A stretch of 64,000 nt of DNA from DAOPYU01 sp942493245 (GTDB lineage Bacteria > Sumerlaeota > Sumerlaeia > UBA8349), in NCBI GenBank assembly GCA_942493245.1, contig OW818685.1:1116001-1180000 (forward strand), in the 5' to 3' direction. Position numbers and translations under genes: made by a program. The notes beneath the pieces were generated by a model. The model did not search any database. It saw only the letters and a list, made by a program, of their open reading frames with translations, and was not told where the DNA came from. Shown one piece after another: positions 26,140 through 35,939 of this stretch (within the stretch, counting starts at the first letter, position 1; each line of letters starts with the position of its first letter).

Positions 26140-26547
26140 TTAAAGTCCTTGCGATACCATCGCTACCAGATCCGGACACTCGGGTACAAAACGCATTGAA
26201 AACGTGGCGATTGAAAGCAGAATGGCGAAGAAAGCCAGCGACCCATAACTGGACACCGTCAAACCGGGCGCAAATTTCGTCAGGAGCAGGAGAAGGATCA
26301 GATTCAGGAAGAAGATACTCCCCATCTGCGCGAGGCCGGGCATGGAGGACATGGGTAGCAGGTGGTGATGGAGCAGGACGTTGCCGGGGATCAGAATGAA
26401 CAGGCCCAGGAAAAAACCGCTCATGCCCTCCAAGTTGACCGTATCGTTGAAAAAGTAACGTAAAGCCAGAAACGCCAGAATGAGAAGCGACCACTGAATC
26501 ATCTGGTGGGTGATCGGATTTTGGATGATGAAATCGAACATTTCCAT
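26140..26547 (-). CDS. Small four-helix integral membrane protein, function unknown
   Basis: 135 aa with about four transmembrane segments: residues ~18-35 (IQWSLLILAFLALRYFF), ~42-60, ~75-95 (FFLNLILLLLLTKFAPG) and ~103-122. A short HHH sits in the loop after the second helix. I do not recognise the family. GGAGG at 26555-26559 (minus strand) fixes ATG 26547; the open frame upstream lacks coding character. It lies alone between the M16 gene and a sigma-54 regulator. The 344 bp upstream spacer (26548-26891) is AT-richer than its surroundings and holds a TATAGT box near 26696 but no clear -35. Confidence 0.55.
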   Translation of the reverse strand: MEMFDFIIQNPITHQMIQWSLLILAFLALRYFFNDTVNLEGMSGFFLGLFILIPGNVLLHHHLLPMSSMPGLAQMGSIFFLNLILLLLLTKFAPGLTVSSYGSLAFFAILLSIATFSMRFVPECPDLVAMVSQGL

Positions 26548-26891
26548 GACACATACCTCCAAGCAGGATCTGCGGGGGAACTTTCTGGGATGGCACTCCA
26601 GGCGATCTGCTGACGGTTTCTTATGCAGGAGGCATGCCAGCCGCAAGCCCCGTTGCAGAATTAAGTGTGGATCTCGTAACGCGTTTAAAATAAGCACTAT
26701 ACTGTATTTCCTTAGGGCCGGATTCTGGAAGGTGAAGGGATTGGCGTGTTGGGGTCTTGTTTTCGAGACAAACGGGTTTTGGGGCAGAGTGTCTCTAAAT
26801 CGAGAAATTCTTGATTTCGAGATACCGGGCGTTCCATCGCGATATCGCCGCTGGGTCTGAAAACCCATCGGATCTCGACACGGTCACCGGG

Positions 26892-28385
26892 CTAGATTGA
26901 GGAGTCCTGAGTTTTTCGGATCTCGGAAGGGGAAAGATCCAGTTGTTTGAAGTGGGCGTACAGGCGCGCCCGGGAAAGACCCGAGAGACGCGTGGCTTCG
27001 GCGATGTTGCCGTTGGTGCGGTTTAAAAGCTGGGTGAGGTATTCTTTTTCATACTGGCCCAAGTACTCGCGCAACTTCGGAAAGCGTCCGTCCGGGGGGA
27101 TGGGCGAGGTGGGGAAGATCGTCTGGGCGAGGGGGAGAGAAAGGGCTTCCGGCGCAGTTTCCTCCGGTGCATAGGGGGTTTTGATGGCTGCCTGCGAAAT
27201 CTGCGCGCGCAGTTCCACGGGAAGGTGGTTCGGGTAGAGGGTTCGGCTGTCGCGCGCGGCAATGAGCGCCGTTTCGAGCGCGCCGATGAGTTCGCGGACG
27301 TTGCCGGGCCAGCGCAGCGCACAGAGGGCTTCGATAAAGGAGGGCGAGGTGGTTTTCAGCGGCAGTCCGTGGCGTTCGCACAAGCGCGGAATGTGGTACG
27401 CGACGATTTCCGGAAGGTCTTCCAGCCGTTCGCGCAATGGGGGCGCGATTATGAGAAAGGAGCGGAGGCGGAAGAGGAGGTCGGCGCGGAATTCGCCCGC
27501 CTGGGCTTGTTTGTCCAAGTCGCGGTTGGTCGCGGCGACGAGGCGGAAATCGCTCGAGACTTCGCGATGGCTGCCGATGGGACGGAAGCGGCGTTCCTGA
27601 AGAATGCGCAGGAAGGCTTTCTGGTGCGAGAGGGGGAGTTCGCCGACTTCGTCGAGGAAGAGGGTTCCGCCGTCGGCCTGTTTGAAGAGTCCCTCGCGGG
27701 TGCGGTCGGCACCGGTAAAAGCGCCGCGTTCGTGGCCGAAGAGGGTGCTTTCCAAAAGGTTTTCGGGCAGCGCGGCACAATCCACGACGACAAAGCGGGT
27801 GTGGGCGCGACGGCTGTTCTGGTGGATGGCTGCGGCGAGCAGTTCTTTACCCGTACCGGTTTCGCCGGAAATGAGGACGTTGGCGTCGGTCGCGGCGGCT
27901 TGGGCCAGAACTTCGAGGCTGTCCGAGAGCGCTTTGCCGGACCCCACGATTCCTTCGCGGATCAGTTCGGTTGAGCCGATATGGCCGATCTTTTCGCGGC
28001 GGTAGTCCAGCGCACAGTTCAGGGAGGCCAGCAGGCGGTCGAGGGGGGTTCCTTTTTCGAGGTAATCCCAGGCTCCTGCCTGAATGGCGCGTCTCGCGTC
28101 TTCCGGATGGCCGGAACCGGTGAAGACGATGATTTCCGGGGCGGAAGGCAGGGCGAGGAACTGAGGGAGCACTTCGAGGCCATTGCCGTCGGGCATGCGG
28201 ACATCGAGGAGGATGAGATCGGGTGTTTCATCGCGCGCAATTTCGAGCGCTTCCAGCAGGGTCAGAGCACAGCGGACGTAATGGCCCTGCCGCCCGATAT
28301 GGCGCGCCAGGACGTCGTTCATCATCTCATCGTCATCCACGATGAGGACATTGGCCAGGAGTCCCGTGTTGGTCGTGACCGTCAT
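26892..28385 (-). CDS. Sigma-54-dependent response regulator (NtrC family)
   Basis: 497 aa. The receiver (VLIVDDDE, phospho-Asp in LILLDVRMPDG, YLEKG lysine) is intact. The AAA+ domain has Walker A GETGTGKE and the canonical GAFTGA loop, and the C-terminal Fis helix-turn-helix reads GNIAEATRLSGLSRARLY. It therefore looks fully functional as an activator of sigma-54 promoters. The start ATG overlaps the stop of the upstream kinase-like gene by 4 nt, so they are a coupled pair. No adjacent target promoter was found, so its regulon is unknown. Confidence 0.88.
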   Translation of the reverse strand: MTVTTNTGLLANVLIVDDDEMMNDVLARHIGRQGHYVRCALTLLEALEIARDETPDLILLDVRMPDGNGLEVLPQFLALPSAPEIIVFTGSGHPEDARRAIQAGAWDYLEKGTPLDRLLASLNCALDYRREKIGHIGSTELIREGIVGSGKALSDSLEVLAQAAATDANVLISGETGTGKELLAAAIHQNSRRAHTRFVVVDCAALPENLLESTLFGHERGAFTGADRTREGLFKQADGGTLFLDEVGELPLSHQKAFLRILQERRFRPIGSHREVSSDFRLVAATNRDLDKQAQAGEFRADLLFRLRSFLIIAPPLRERLEDLPEIVAYHIPRLCERHGLPLKTTSPSFIEALCALRWPGNVRELIGALETALIAARDSRTLYPNHLPVELRAQISQAAIKTPYAPEETAPEALSLPLAQTIFPTSPIPPDGRFPKLREYLGQYEKEYLTQLLNRTNGNIAEATRLSGLSRARLYAHFKQLDLSPSEIRKTQDSSI

Positions 28386-30094
28386 GCCGGCCCCCCTGTC
28401 TGGGGCAATTTCCCGGCGGAGGGACTCTGAGCCGGGTACGCCGGTTTTTTGCTGGCGGGCGGGCGGGGAAATTCGTGGCGGATGCGTCGGATAGCCAGGT
28501 CAATTTCGCGCCAGTTTTTCGGGGAGGGGATGATTTCGTCGGCCTCCGGGATTGATTGAGCGCCGGGGAACTTGTTGGGGGACCGGGTACAGAAGATAAT
28601 AGGCAGATCGGCCTGGAGTTCCCGCATTTGTTTGAGGAGCGCATGGGTTTGGGAGCCGGCGATCGAGTCATAGACGATTGCGGCGTCAAAAGTGGTGGTG
28701 GCTTCCTGAAGCGTGACCTGAACGAGTGAAGCGGTGGTCATCAGTTCCATTTCGTAACCGAGGAACTCGAGCCGTTCACGGAACGAAAGGGGAAATTCGT
28801 TGTGGGGGGCCGCAATGAGGAGGCGCGCCCGTGGATCCAGGGAAGAGGCCGGTGTTCTGGCAACGGACGGGGTCTGTGCGGTGGCGGCTCTTGTGGTTTT
28901 GTCTCGTGGAAGCAACAGGATGATTCCGGTGGCATGGGGGGGAACATTCTCTGATTGTGCGAGTCCCAACGATCCCTGGTGCTCGTGGACGATCTGATTG
29001 ACAGTGGCGGTTTCCCAGAGGGTTCTCAGCGCCTCATCCGCATCCGGGATCGGGTGTTGCCGATTCGTTCCGTGGAGCATGGTGAGGTGCAGGCTGGCGG
29101 CGCCCGGACCACTCTTGCGGAGAGCGAGGTAGGGCTCGAAGACGGTTTGCAGATCGTGCGCCGGCAATGCGGGGGAGTCGAGGGTCAGAGTCAGGCAGAG
29201 GCAGACGCCCGGAGAGAGGCTTCCCGCGAAACGTTTGAGTTCGGTCGCCTGGAGGTCGTGGTCCTGAAGACGCATCTCAAGAGTGGCGGGAATCGCCACC
29301 AGGATGCGGGCTACCCGCAGGCAGAAAATTTCGAGCAGTCGGTGCAGACTGCGGGGAAATGCGGTGATCTGGTCGTGCTGGGTTTCAATGACGCAGCGGA
29401 TCTGGCAGGACGTGGGCAGGACGGTTCTGGCCCAATGAACCGCCTGACGCACGATGCTCCCGAGCGCAACCGGTTGCAACGGTTCGGCGGGTTCATAGCC
29501 GACGCTCTGGATGTGCTGGGCGAGTTGTTTGGCGCGTTCGCAGGCCTCGAGGATCTGTTCGCGGTGGTGCCGGACCGGGTCGTCCTGCAGAGTGGTTTGC
29601 GGACGAAGCGATTCGGCATTGGCGACAATGACGGCCAGGCTGCTGTTGAGGTCGTGCGCGATGCTCAAATTGATGGCCTTGAGCAACGCGAGTTCCTGAT
29701 TGTGCTCGGGGTGCCCGGGCAGGAAGCGTCCCAGTCCGATGGGATTCTGGTGAAAAATCGCGATGAACCCGATCGTTTGACCGTGTGTATCCCGTTTGCG
29801 GGACCATTCGATTTCTTCTGGGAACTCGGAACCATGCTGGTCGCGGGTGATGACAGCCAGTGGCAAGAGGGTCTCGTCGTTGTTACAGGCGTTCTGGATG
29901 CGCTCGCGCAGGTGAGTCTGGTCGTTTACTACGGACAGCGTTTCCCATGCGTATTGGCCGACGCGTTGTCCGTTCGGGCAGATGAGACTTTTTTCCCGGA
30001 TGGGGTTGGCATACGTGACATGGCCGTCCAGCGCCCACTCTTCCACGCCGCAGGAAATCGCATTGAACAGATCGTGGATGGTTGTTTCCCGCAC
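28382..30094 (-). CDS. Degenerate sensor histidine kinase with PAS and receiver-like ends
   Basis: 570 aa from GTG 30094 (GGAG nine bases upstream); a GTG at 30109 would add five residues. An N-terminal PAS (residues ~5-125) precedes a HisKA-like helix with the His retained (SIAHDLNSSLAVI, His147). The HATPase region is eroded: the N-box Asn is missing (LHRLLEIFCLRVARIL), G1 reads DSPALP instead of DxGxG, and G2 reads GAASLHL instead of GxGLGL, although FEPYLALRKSG still marks the fold. The C-terminal ~115 residues resemble a receiver without its N-terminal acidic pair. It is probably unable to bind ATP normally, and may act as a scaffold or antagonist of the coupled regulator. The 30110-30419 spacer upstream holds no gene I can support. 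Confidence 0.75.
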   Translation of the reverse strand: MRETTIHDLFNAISCGVEEWALDGHVTYANPIREKSLICPNGQRVGQYAWETLSVVNDQTHLRERIQNACNNDETLLPLAVITRDQHGSEFPEEIEWSRKRDTHGQTIGFIAIFHQNPIGLGRFLPGHPEHNQELALLKAINLSIAHDLNSSLAVIVANAESLRPQTTLQDDPVRHHREQILEACERAKQLAQHIQSVGYEPAEPLQPVALGSIVRQAVHWARTVLPTSCQIRCVIETQHDQITAFPRSLHRLLEIFCLRVARILVAIPATLEMRLQDHDLQATELKRFAGSLSPGVCLCLTLTLDSPALPAHDLQTVFEPYLALRKSGPGAASLHLTMLHGTNRQHPIPDADEALRTLWETATVNQIVHEHQGSLGLAQSENVPPHATGIILLLPRDKTTRAATAQTPSVARTPASSLDPRARLLIAAPHNEFPLSFRERLEFLGYEMELMTTASLVQVTLQEATTTFDAAIVYDSIAGSQTHALLKQMRELQADLPIIFCTRSPNKFPGAQSIPEADEIIPSPKNWREIDLAIRRIRHEFPRPPASKKPAYPAQSPSAGKLPQTGGPA

Positions 30095-30419
30095 GGGGCT
30101 TGTCTCCACACAAGAATGAACGCGTTATTTCGTTCCGAGCCAATGTTTCTCAGAACGAATTGTCGCGTGTTTCCACTGGGGACGGAGATTGGGGGCGCAC
30201 GGTGACGCGTTTGTCCCGCTCATTGTCCCAGTTTGTAGTGTGGCACTCAATCCCCTTGGAATCAACGGGAAATTGGGCGTTCTTGAGAGACTTTTTGACC
30301 CCGAAATGGGGTTGAAGGCGGCGCAAGCGACGGGTTCACTCTGTCCACCCCGTCCTCTTCATCTCGCTCGGACTCTCCCTCGAACATCTTCGCAAGCGGG
30401 ACAGAACCGTTCACCCGGC

Positions 30420-33400
30420 TCATTGGGGTTTGAAAATGATCTGGGTGAGTTGGAGGTTGGGTCCCGTCTGAGGAGTGGCTCTGATTTCGATCTTGTCGTC
30501 GAGGGTATCCTCGCGCAGGATGTCGAGGACAAGCCATTTGCCCTCGCCCGCGTGGGGCCCGAGTTGTTGGGCGCGGGTTTCGATCAGAACCGACCCCGTT
30601 CGGACGTTGTTGTTCCAGTCGCTGAAATGCAGGAAGAGTTGCCCTTTGACCCCTCGCGGGGTCTGGAGGCGAACGATAAGCGGTTTGCCGAACCAGGCGG
30701 AACCGTTGGCGTCGTTCCACGCGCCGCCTTCGAGAACTTCTGCGCGGTATCCGTCTTCCTGCGCGAGAACGCGGTCCTGCTTTGCGTCCCAGCGTGTGGC
30801 CTGATTCTGGACGGAAAGGTCGGCAGCGGCTTTGATGTTGATCGCCTGTCCCGGAATGGTGCGGGGCGGTTCTCCTTCAGAGAAGAGGGTCTTTAGCAGT
30901 TTGGGGTCGAGCGTGGTTTCGGGCGCAAAAGCGGGAGAGGCGGCGTAGCGCAGGATCGAGGCGTAGAAGTGGCGCGCAGCCGGTGTTCCGGAGAGAACAT
31001 TCAACCCGCAGACCAGCAGGCGGCCCTGACCCACCCGTGTCTCGAAGAGAAAGCCCAATTTGTGGTTGAGATGAAAATCGGGGACAGCCTGAACGATGGG
31101 TCGGTACTCGAGGGGCGCCGCATCGAGCAGGAAAGTCTTCGAGCCTTCCACGAGCGAGCGCCACTGCCAGTCCGTGTGGGACTGGGTCGGGAATCCCTGA
31201 AGCGCGGGATGGGTGGGATCGCACCAGAGACCGAGTTGAGCGTCCGGCGCCGGGAAAAATTTCGCGGACCAGTAAACGGAATAGAAGTTTCCCGCGTAGG
31301 CGTTGTCGTTCCGGGCGTTCAGGGGAATCAGGACGACCCGTTTCCCTTCGGCCAGGGCGCGCTGGACGGTGTCGTCATAGTGACGGACGACGAGAACGTT
31401 GTCGAGCGGTTGGGGTTCCGGTATCTCGGGATAGATCCAGAGGTTCCAGGTGTTGGAAGCGAGGGGCGGCTGGTTTTCCTGACCGGACATGAGGGACAGG
31501 GTCAACTGGTAGGCGCCGGCTCGGGTGGCGAAACCCAGCGGAATTTCAAAAGAGCCCCAGGGGGTGAGGGCGCCGGTGGACAGGGCGCGCGCCTCGAGTG
31601 TTCCCTGGGCCTCGGTCTTGTTTCCTTCTCCGGCTAGTTCCCAGCGCAACAGAACTTTTTCCAGGTCGCGGGGACCGAAGTGGGAAACCAGCGCCTGGGC
31701 CTTGAAGGTTTCGGACGAGGTCCAGGTGTATTTATCGAAACGAAGCAGGGGAACCGTCGGAGCGCAGAATTGTCGGAAATACTCGGGGGACAGGTCGCCT
31801 TTCGGGTTCCAGAAGGGATCGAGCAGCCCCACGAGCGCTTCGCCCTGGCCGGTGAAGTCGTTGAGTTGGAGAAGTTGAAACCCGGCGTAGTCGGGGGTGC
31901 GCAGAACGCCTTCGATTTCCTGACGGTATTGGATTGCGGTCCATTTTTCCGAGGCGAGTGTGAAGTCGCGGTTTTGACCGAGCATGCCGCGCGCGGCCAG
32001 GGCGTCGCGATAGACCTCGAGGTTGTGGGGTTTCAGGGGGCCGGTGTACTGATCGAGCTGGCTGTAGTCGGGGAAGACGGGGCGTTGGCCGGATTCGTGT
32101 TGGACCAGGGGAATCGAGAGGCTCTGGACGGCTTTCGAGAAGTCCCAGTCGGTGTTGGGTTTTCCGAGTCCGCGGGTCGCGCCGCCGGGCGAGGCGTGGC
32201 TGACCGAAAAGTCATCGGCGGGGGTAACCAGCCGGGCCGTACAGATTGCATAGAGGCGGCGCGGATCGCGTTGCCGGGCGTCGTTGACGATTCGCTGCAT
32301 CTCGGCATAGTCGCTCGATTCGGGCAGTTCGTTGCCGAGCATGAACATGCAGAAAGAGGGGTGGTTGCCATAGGCTTCGAGGATGCGATTCACTTCGGCT
32401 TGGATGAACTCGACGACCGCCGGGTCTTTCCCAAAGACATCGGGGTGAGTCGGGCTTCGGTCTTTCATCCAGGCGTCAATCCAGAGCGGGGTCTCGGGCT
32501 GGAGGTAGAGGCCGAGTTCATCGGCGACGGTGAAGGCGGCTTCGGGCGGGCACCAGCTGTGGAAGCGGAAGTGGTTCAGACCGTACGATTTCGCGATGGT
32601 GAAGATACGTTTCCAGGACTCGACGTCGGTCGGCGGATTGCCGGTTTTCGGGAAGACGCAACATTCGATGGTGCCGCGTAGTTGAACGGGTCGTCCATTC
32701 ACGAGAATGTGGCGGCCGTCGCGGGTGAGGGAGCGCGCCCCGAAGGTGACGCGCTTGAGGTCATCGTGACCGTTGGAACGGATGGCCACTTCGACCTGGT
32801 AGAGCGTGGGATTGAACTCGTCCCAGCGCTGCAAAGGACTCGCAGGGGTCAGAACGACGCTCGTTTCCGTCTCCGACGTGGTGGGGATGATGAGTTGTTC
32901 GACCTGCGCCAGGATCTGCTCGTTCTGAAAGAGGCGCACGACCAGTTTGAGGGTTGCATCGGGGCCGCTGCGGTTGGTCAGGCGGATGGCGGTCTTGACG
33001 GAAGAAGCGTCGGAGGCCGGAAAGACCTGGACCGAGGTGATGCGGTCGGTGGGACGCGCGTCGAGTCGCAACGATCCTACCAGGCCGTTCCAGATGGATT
33101 GGGTTTCGTCCGAATAGGAATGGCTCATGGTGCCGGTGTTGACAATCTGACGGTTGTCCACCCGGACGGTGAGGCGGCGCTTTCCGGGCGCGAGAGCGCC
33201 GAGCGTGTAACGGTGCGGCGTGGTGAGGCTGTTCCGGGCGCCGTACGGTTGGCCATCCACCCAGACCTGGGTTTCCCAGAGGCACCGTTCGAGGGTGAGT
33301 TCGACGACCTGATCTTTCCAATCTTGCGGAATCTCGAGGTAGCGTTCATACCAGGCCGCCCCGACGAACCGGTGGTCCTGGAGGAGAAATCCCGCGTCCA

Positions 33401-33635
33401 GCCGCCGGTCGGGTTCGCCCACACCCGCCTGCGCGGTGGTACCGGGCAGGGTGAGAGTCCGGGTGGTGTCGAGCGCTTTCTCGAACCATTGGGCTTCGAG
33501 GCCTTTGTCGTGGCGGTCGAGCGTGAACCGCCATTCCCCGGCCAGGTCGAGCGTGGAACTGGCCGCGAGTGGGGAGATGGCGAGGACAGTTAGAATCAGA
33601 GCGACAGACTGACCGAAGGTCTGGAATTGTTTCAT
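30420..33635 (-). CDS. Secreted glycoside hydrolase family 2 enzyme (beta-galactosidase-like)
   Basis: 1071 aa. An N-terminal signal peptide (residues ~1-24, ending near PLAASS) is followed by a sugar-binding jelly-roll (LAGEWRFTLDRHD), an Ig-like domain and the TIM barrel. The acid/base Glu436 lies in MLGNELPES and the nucleophile Glu514 in QHESGQRP, both with GH2 context. The extra C-terminal ~450 residues include beta-rich domains that are longer than in LacZ. It probably acts on beta-linked sugars outside the cytoplasm; exact specificity (galactosidase, glucuronidase or mannosidase) cannot be told. AAGGA precedes ATG 33635. It is divergent from the oppBCDF genes across a 277 bp spacer with no other gene. 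Confidence 0.82.
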   Translation of the reverse strand: MKQFQTFGQSVALILTVLAISPLAASSTLDLAGEWRFTLDRHDKGLEAQWFEKALDTTRTLTLPGTTAQAGVGEPDRRLDAGFLLQDHRFVGAAWYERYLEIPQDWKDQVVELTLERCLWETQVWVDGQPYGARNSLTTPHRYTLGALAPGKRRLTVRVDNRQIVNTGTMSHSYSDETQSIWNGLVGSLRLDARPTDRITSVQVFPASDASSVKTAIRLTNRSGPDATLKLVVRLFQNEQILAQVEQLIIPTTSETETSVVLTPASPLQRWDEFNPTLYQVEVAIRSNGHDDLKRVTFGARSLTRDGRHILVNGRPVQLRGTIECCVFPKTGNPPTDVESWKRIFTIAKSYGLNHFRFHSWCPPEAAFTVADELGLYLQPETPLWIDAWMKDRSPTHPDVFGKDPAVVEFIQAEVNRILEAYGNHPSFCMFMLGNELPESSDYAEMQRIVNDARQRDPRRLYAICTARLVTPADDFSVSHASPGGATRGLGKPNTDWDFSKAVQSLSIPLVQHESGQRPVFPDYSQLDQYTGPLKPHNLEVYRDALAARGMLGQNRDFTLASEKWTAIQYRQEIEGVLRTPDYAGFQLLQLNDFTGQGEALVGLLDPFWNPKGDLSPEYFRQFCAPTVPLLRFDKYTWTSSETFKAQALVSHFGPRDLEKVLLRWELAGEGNKTEAQGTLEARALSTGALTPWGSFEIPLGFATRAGAYQLTLSLMSGQENQPPLASNTWNLWIYPEIPEPQPLDNVLVVRHYDDTVQRALAEGKRVVLIPLNARNDNAYAGNFYSVYWSAKFFPAPDAQLGLWCDPTHPALQGFPTQSHTDWQWRSLVEGSKTFLLDAAPLEYRPIVQAVPDFHLNHKLGFLFETRVGQGRLLVCGLNVLSGTPAARHFYASILRYAASPAFAPETTLDPKLLKTLFSEGEPPRTIPGQAINIKAAADLSVQNQATRWDAKQDRVLAQEDGYRAEVLEGGAWNDANGSAWFGKPLIVRLQTPRGVKGQLFLHFSDWNNNVRTGSVLIETRAQQLGPHAGEGKWLVLDILREDTLDDKIEIRATPQTGPNLQLTQIIFKPQ

Positions 33636-33912
33636 GACAGAAAATCCTTTTTGCATCGAGTCGCGAATCAGCATTCTACGGAGCAGTCTAATCAAAGGGC
33701 CTCGTCCGGGCAATGGATTCTGAATTGAAAAAATGGAGAATCTTACTGAGAAAAATACGGGATTGGAAAAATCTGGGGAAAGAGAGGGGAGGATGGAGTA
33801 CCTTTTGGGGACGTTTCGGAAAAAAGGCGCTCCCCCTCGACAAGCGGCTCCCTTTCCGGTATGGTGCGGGACGGGTGGAAACCGTTGGACGGCTTTCCGG
33901 GAGGTTGGGTTC

Positions 33913-34827
33913 ATGTTGTTCTATCTGGCGCGCCGCGTTCTGGTCATGGTTCCCGTTTTGTGGATCATCGTGACGCTGGTTTTTTTCATGGTGCGCCTGG
34001 CGCCGGGAGGGCCGTTCGATCAGGAACGCCCGTTGAGTCCCGAGGCGGAACAGCGGATTCGGGCCTATTACCGGATGGATGTTTCGTGGGGACAGCAGTA
34101 CCTGGATTACATGCGGGGTCTGTTGCGGGGCGACCTGGGGCCTTCGCTCCGGTCGAGTTTTACGGTGAACGAGCGGATCGGGATGAAACTGCCAGTTTCG
34201 GCGGAACTGGGCGCTTACGCGTTGTGTTTCTCGCTGGTGGCGGGGCTTTCGGCGGGGGTGTTTGCGGCCAGTCGGCCCAACTCGTGGCGCGACCATGTGC
34301 CGATGGCGTTTGCCATGACGGGCGTGTGTGTCCCCAATATTGTGTTGGGGCCGTTGCTGGTGCTGGTGTTCGCGGTGGGGTTGGGGTGGCTTCCTTCGTC
34401 CGGGTGGGACTCGGCGGCTTCCAAAGTGTTGCCGGTGGTGGCGCTGGGGACGGCCTACACGGCCTATGTGGCGCGTCTGGCGCGGGGGGGGATGCTCGAG
34501 GTGCTGTCGCAGGACTTTGTGCGGACGGCTCGGGCCAAGGGACTGGGCGAGTCGCGCGTGGTGTTGCGCCACGCCCTGCGTGGGGGTATCCAGCCGGTGG
34601 TGACGTTCCTGGGGCCTGCGGCGGCGGGGTTGTTGACGGGTTCTTTCGTGGTGGAGAGTGTGTTCGATATTCCGGGTTTGGGGACGGAGTTCGTAAACGC
34701 GGCCCGTGCGCGGGATTATACGATGGTGCTGGGGGCGGTGCTGGTCTATGCGGTGCTGATTCTGGCGTTCAATCTGGCGGTGGATGTGGCGCAGGTGTGG
34801 CTGGATCCACGGGTGCGGAAGGAATGA
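33913..34827 (+). CDS. oppB: ABC transporter permease, OppB/DppB type
   Basis: 304 aa with six predicted membrane segments, starting MLFYLARRVLVMVPVLWIIV and containing RLAPGGPF, both typical of OppB/DppB. The BPD_transp_1 signature lies in VRTARAKGLGESRVVLRHALR, the loop that contacts the ATPases. The reading frame is open 60 codons further up, but GGGAGG before ATG 33913 and the homology start there. First gene of the four-gene transporter set. Confidence 0.9.
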   Translation: MLFYLARRVLVMVPVLWIIVTLVFFMVRLAPGGPFDQERPLSPEAEQRIRAYYRMDVSWGQQYLDYMRGLLRGDLGPSLRSSFTVNERIGMKLPVSAELGAYALCFSLVAGLSAGVFAASRPNSWRDHVPMAFAMTGVCVPNIVLGPLLVLVFAVGLGWLPSSGWDSAASKVLPVVALGTAYTAYVARLARGGMLEVLSQDFVRTARAKGLGESRVVLRHALRGGIQPVVTFLGPAAAGLLTGSFVVESVFDIPGLGTEFVNAARARDYTMVLGAVLVYAVLILAFNLAVDVAQVWLDPRVRKE

Positions 34828-34981
34828 AGAATTGGGAATTACGAATGTGGAGTGTGGAGTATGAAGTGTGCAAATGCGAGTGGAAGAAAACGGATGTTGT
34901 CAGAGGTCCACTTCGTTTTCTTGTCCACCCAGTCTACATCTACCCCAGATACTCCGTTGGCACGGCATGGATGACTGAAAC

Positions 34982-35896
34982 ATGAATGAGTCCGATGCAC
35001 AGACCCCGTTTCTTGACGCTCAGGAGGGAACCTCCCTGGGGGCGGACGCGTGGCGTCGGTTGCGCAAGAACCGGCTGGCGATGGCGAGTGGGGTGTTTCT
35101 GATCCTGCTTGGAGCGCTGGCCCTGGTGACGCCGTGGTTGACGCGGGGACAGGTGGAAGACCCGACCGTGCCCGCCTACAACCAGCAGGCGCGCGCTCTG
35201 GGGGCGATGCCTCCGAGCGCCGCGCATTGGCTGGGGACGGATGAACTGGGCCGCGATGCGCTGACGCGAATTTTGTACGGGGGGCGGATTTCGCTGCTGG
35301 TGGGACTTGTGGCCACAGCGGTGTCGGTGTTGATCGGGGTGCTGTATGGCGCCGTGTCGGGGTACTGGGGGGGCTGGGTGGATGGGGTGATGATGCGGAT
35401 TGTGGATATTCTCTACGCGTTGCCCTTCCCAATTTTCGTGATCCTGTTGATGGTGTTTTTCGGGCAACACCTCGTATTGCTTTTTCTGGCGATCGGTGCG
35501 GTGGAGTGGCTGACCATGGCGCGCATCGTGCGCGGGGAGGTGCGGGCGCTGAAGCGGCGCGAGTATGTTGAGGCGGCGGTTGCGCTGGGGTTTTCGAAGT
35601 GGCGGATTCTGCTCTACCATCTGATCCCGAACGCGCTCGGGCCGATTCTGGTCTATACGACGCTGACGATCCCGAGCGTGATTCTGGTCGAGGCGTTCGT
35701 GAGTTTTCTGGGACTGGGCGTTCAGCCGCCGATGCCGTCGTGGGGAACGCTGATCAGCGAAGGGGCAAACGTGATGGAGGAGAATCCGTGGTTGTTGATT
35801 TTTCCGGGACTGTCCCTGTCTTCGACGCTCTTCGCGCTCAACTTTCTGGGGGACGGCCTGCGCGACGCGTTGGACCCGCGGGTGTCGAAGGATTAG
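34982..35896 (+). CDS. oppC: ABC transporter permease, OppC/DppC type
   Basis: 304 aa. A cytoplasmic N-terminal stretch leads to a first membrane helix (FLILLGALALVTPWL) and the OppC hallmark HWLGTDELGRDALTRILYGG. The EAA-type loop EYVEAAVALGFSKWRILLYHLIPN contacts the nucleotide-binding subunits. A 154 bp gap separates it from oppB, with a short AT-richer stretch and no gene. The ribosome site is weak. Confidence 0.9.
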   Translation: MNESDAQTPFLDAQEGTSLGADAWRRLRKNRLAMASGVFLILLGALALVTPWLTRGQVEDPTVPAYNQQARALGAMPPSAAHWLGTDELGRDALTRILYGGRISLLVGLVATAVSVLIGVLYGAVSGYWGGWVDGVMMRIVDILYALPFPIFVILLMVFFGQHLVLLFLAIGAVEWLTMARIVRGEVRALKRREYVEAAVALGFSKWRILLYHLIPNALGPILVYTTLTIPSVILVEAFVSFLGLGVQPPMPSWGTLISEGANVMEENPWLLIFPGLSLSSTLFALNFLGDGLRDALDPRVSKD

Positions 35897-35939
35897 AGGA
35901 AGGAAAAACGGGACGCGAAAAGCGAAAGAGGGAACTCAA

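Noticed and set aside
30110..30419. Possible sigma-54 promoter with TGGCAC near 30240
   Set aside because: TGGCAC is present, but the second half is CCTTGG rather than TTGC at the required spacing.
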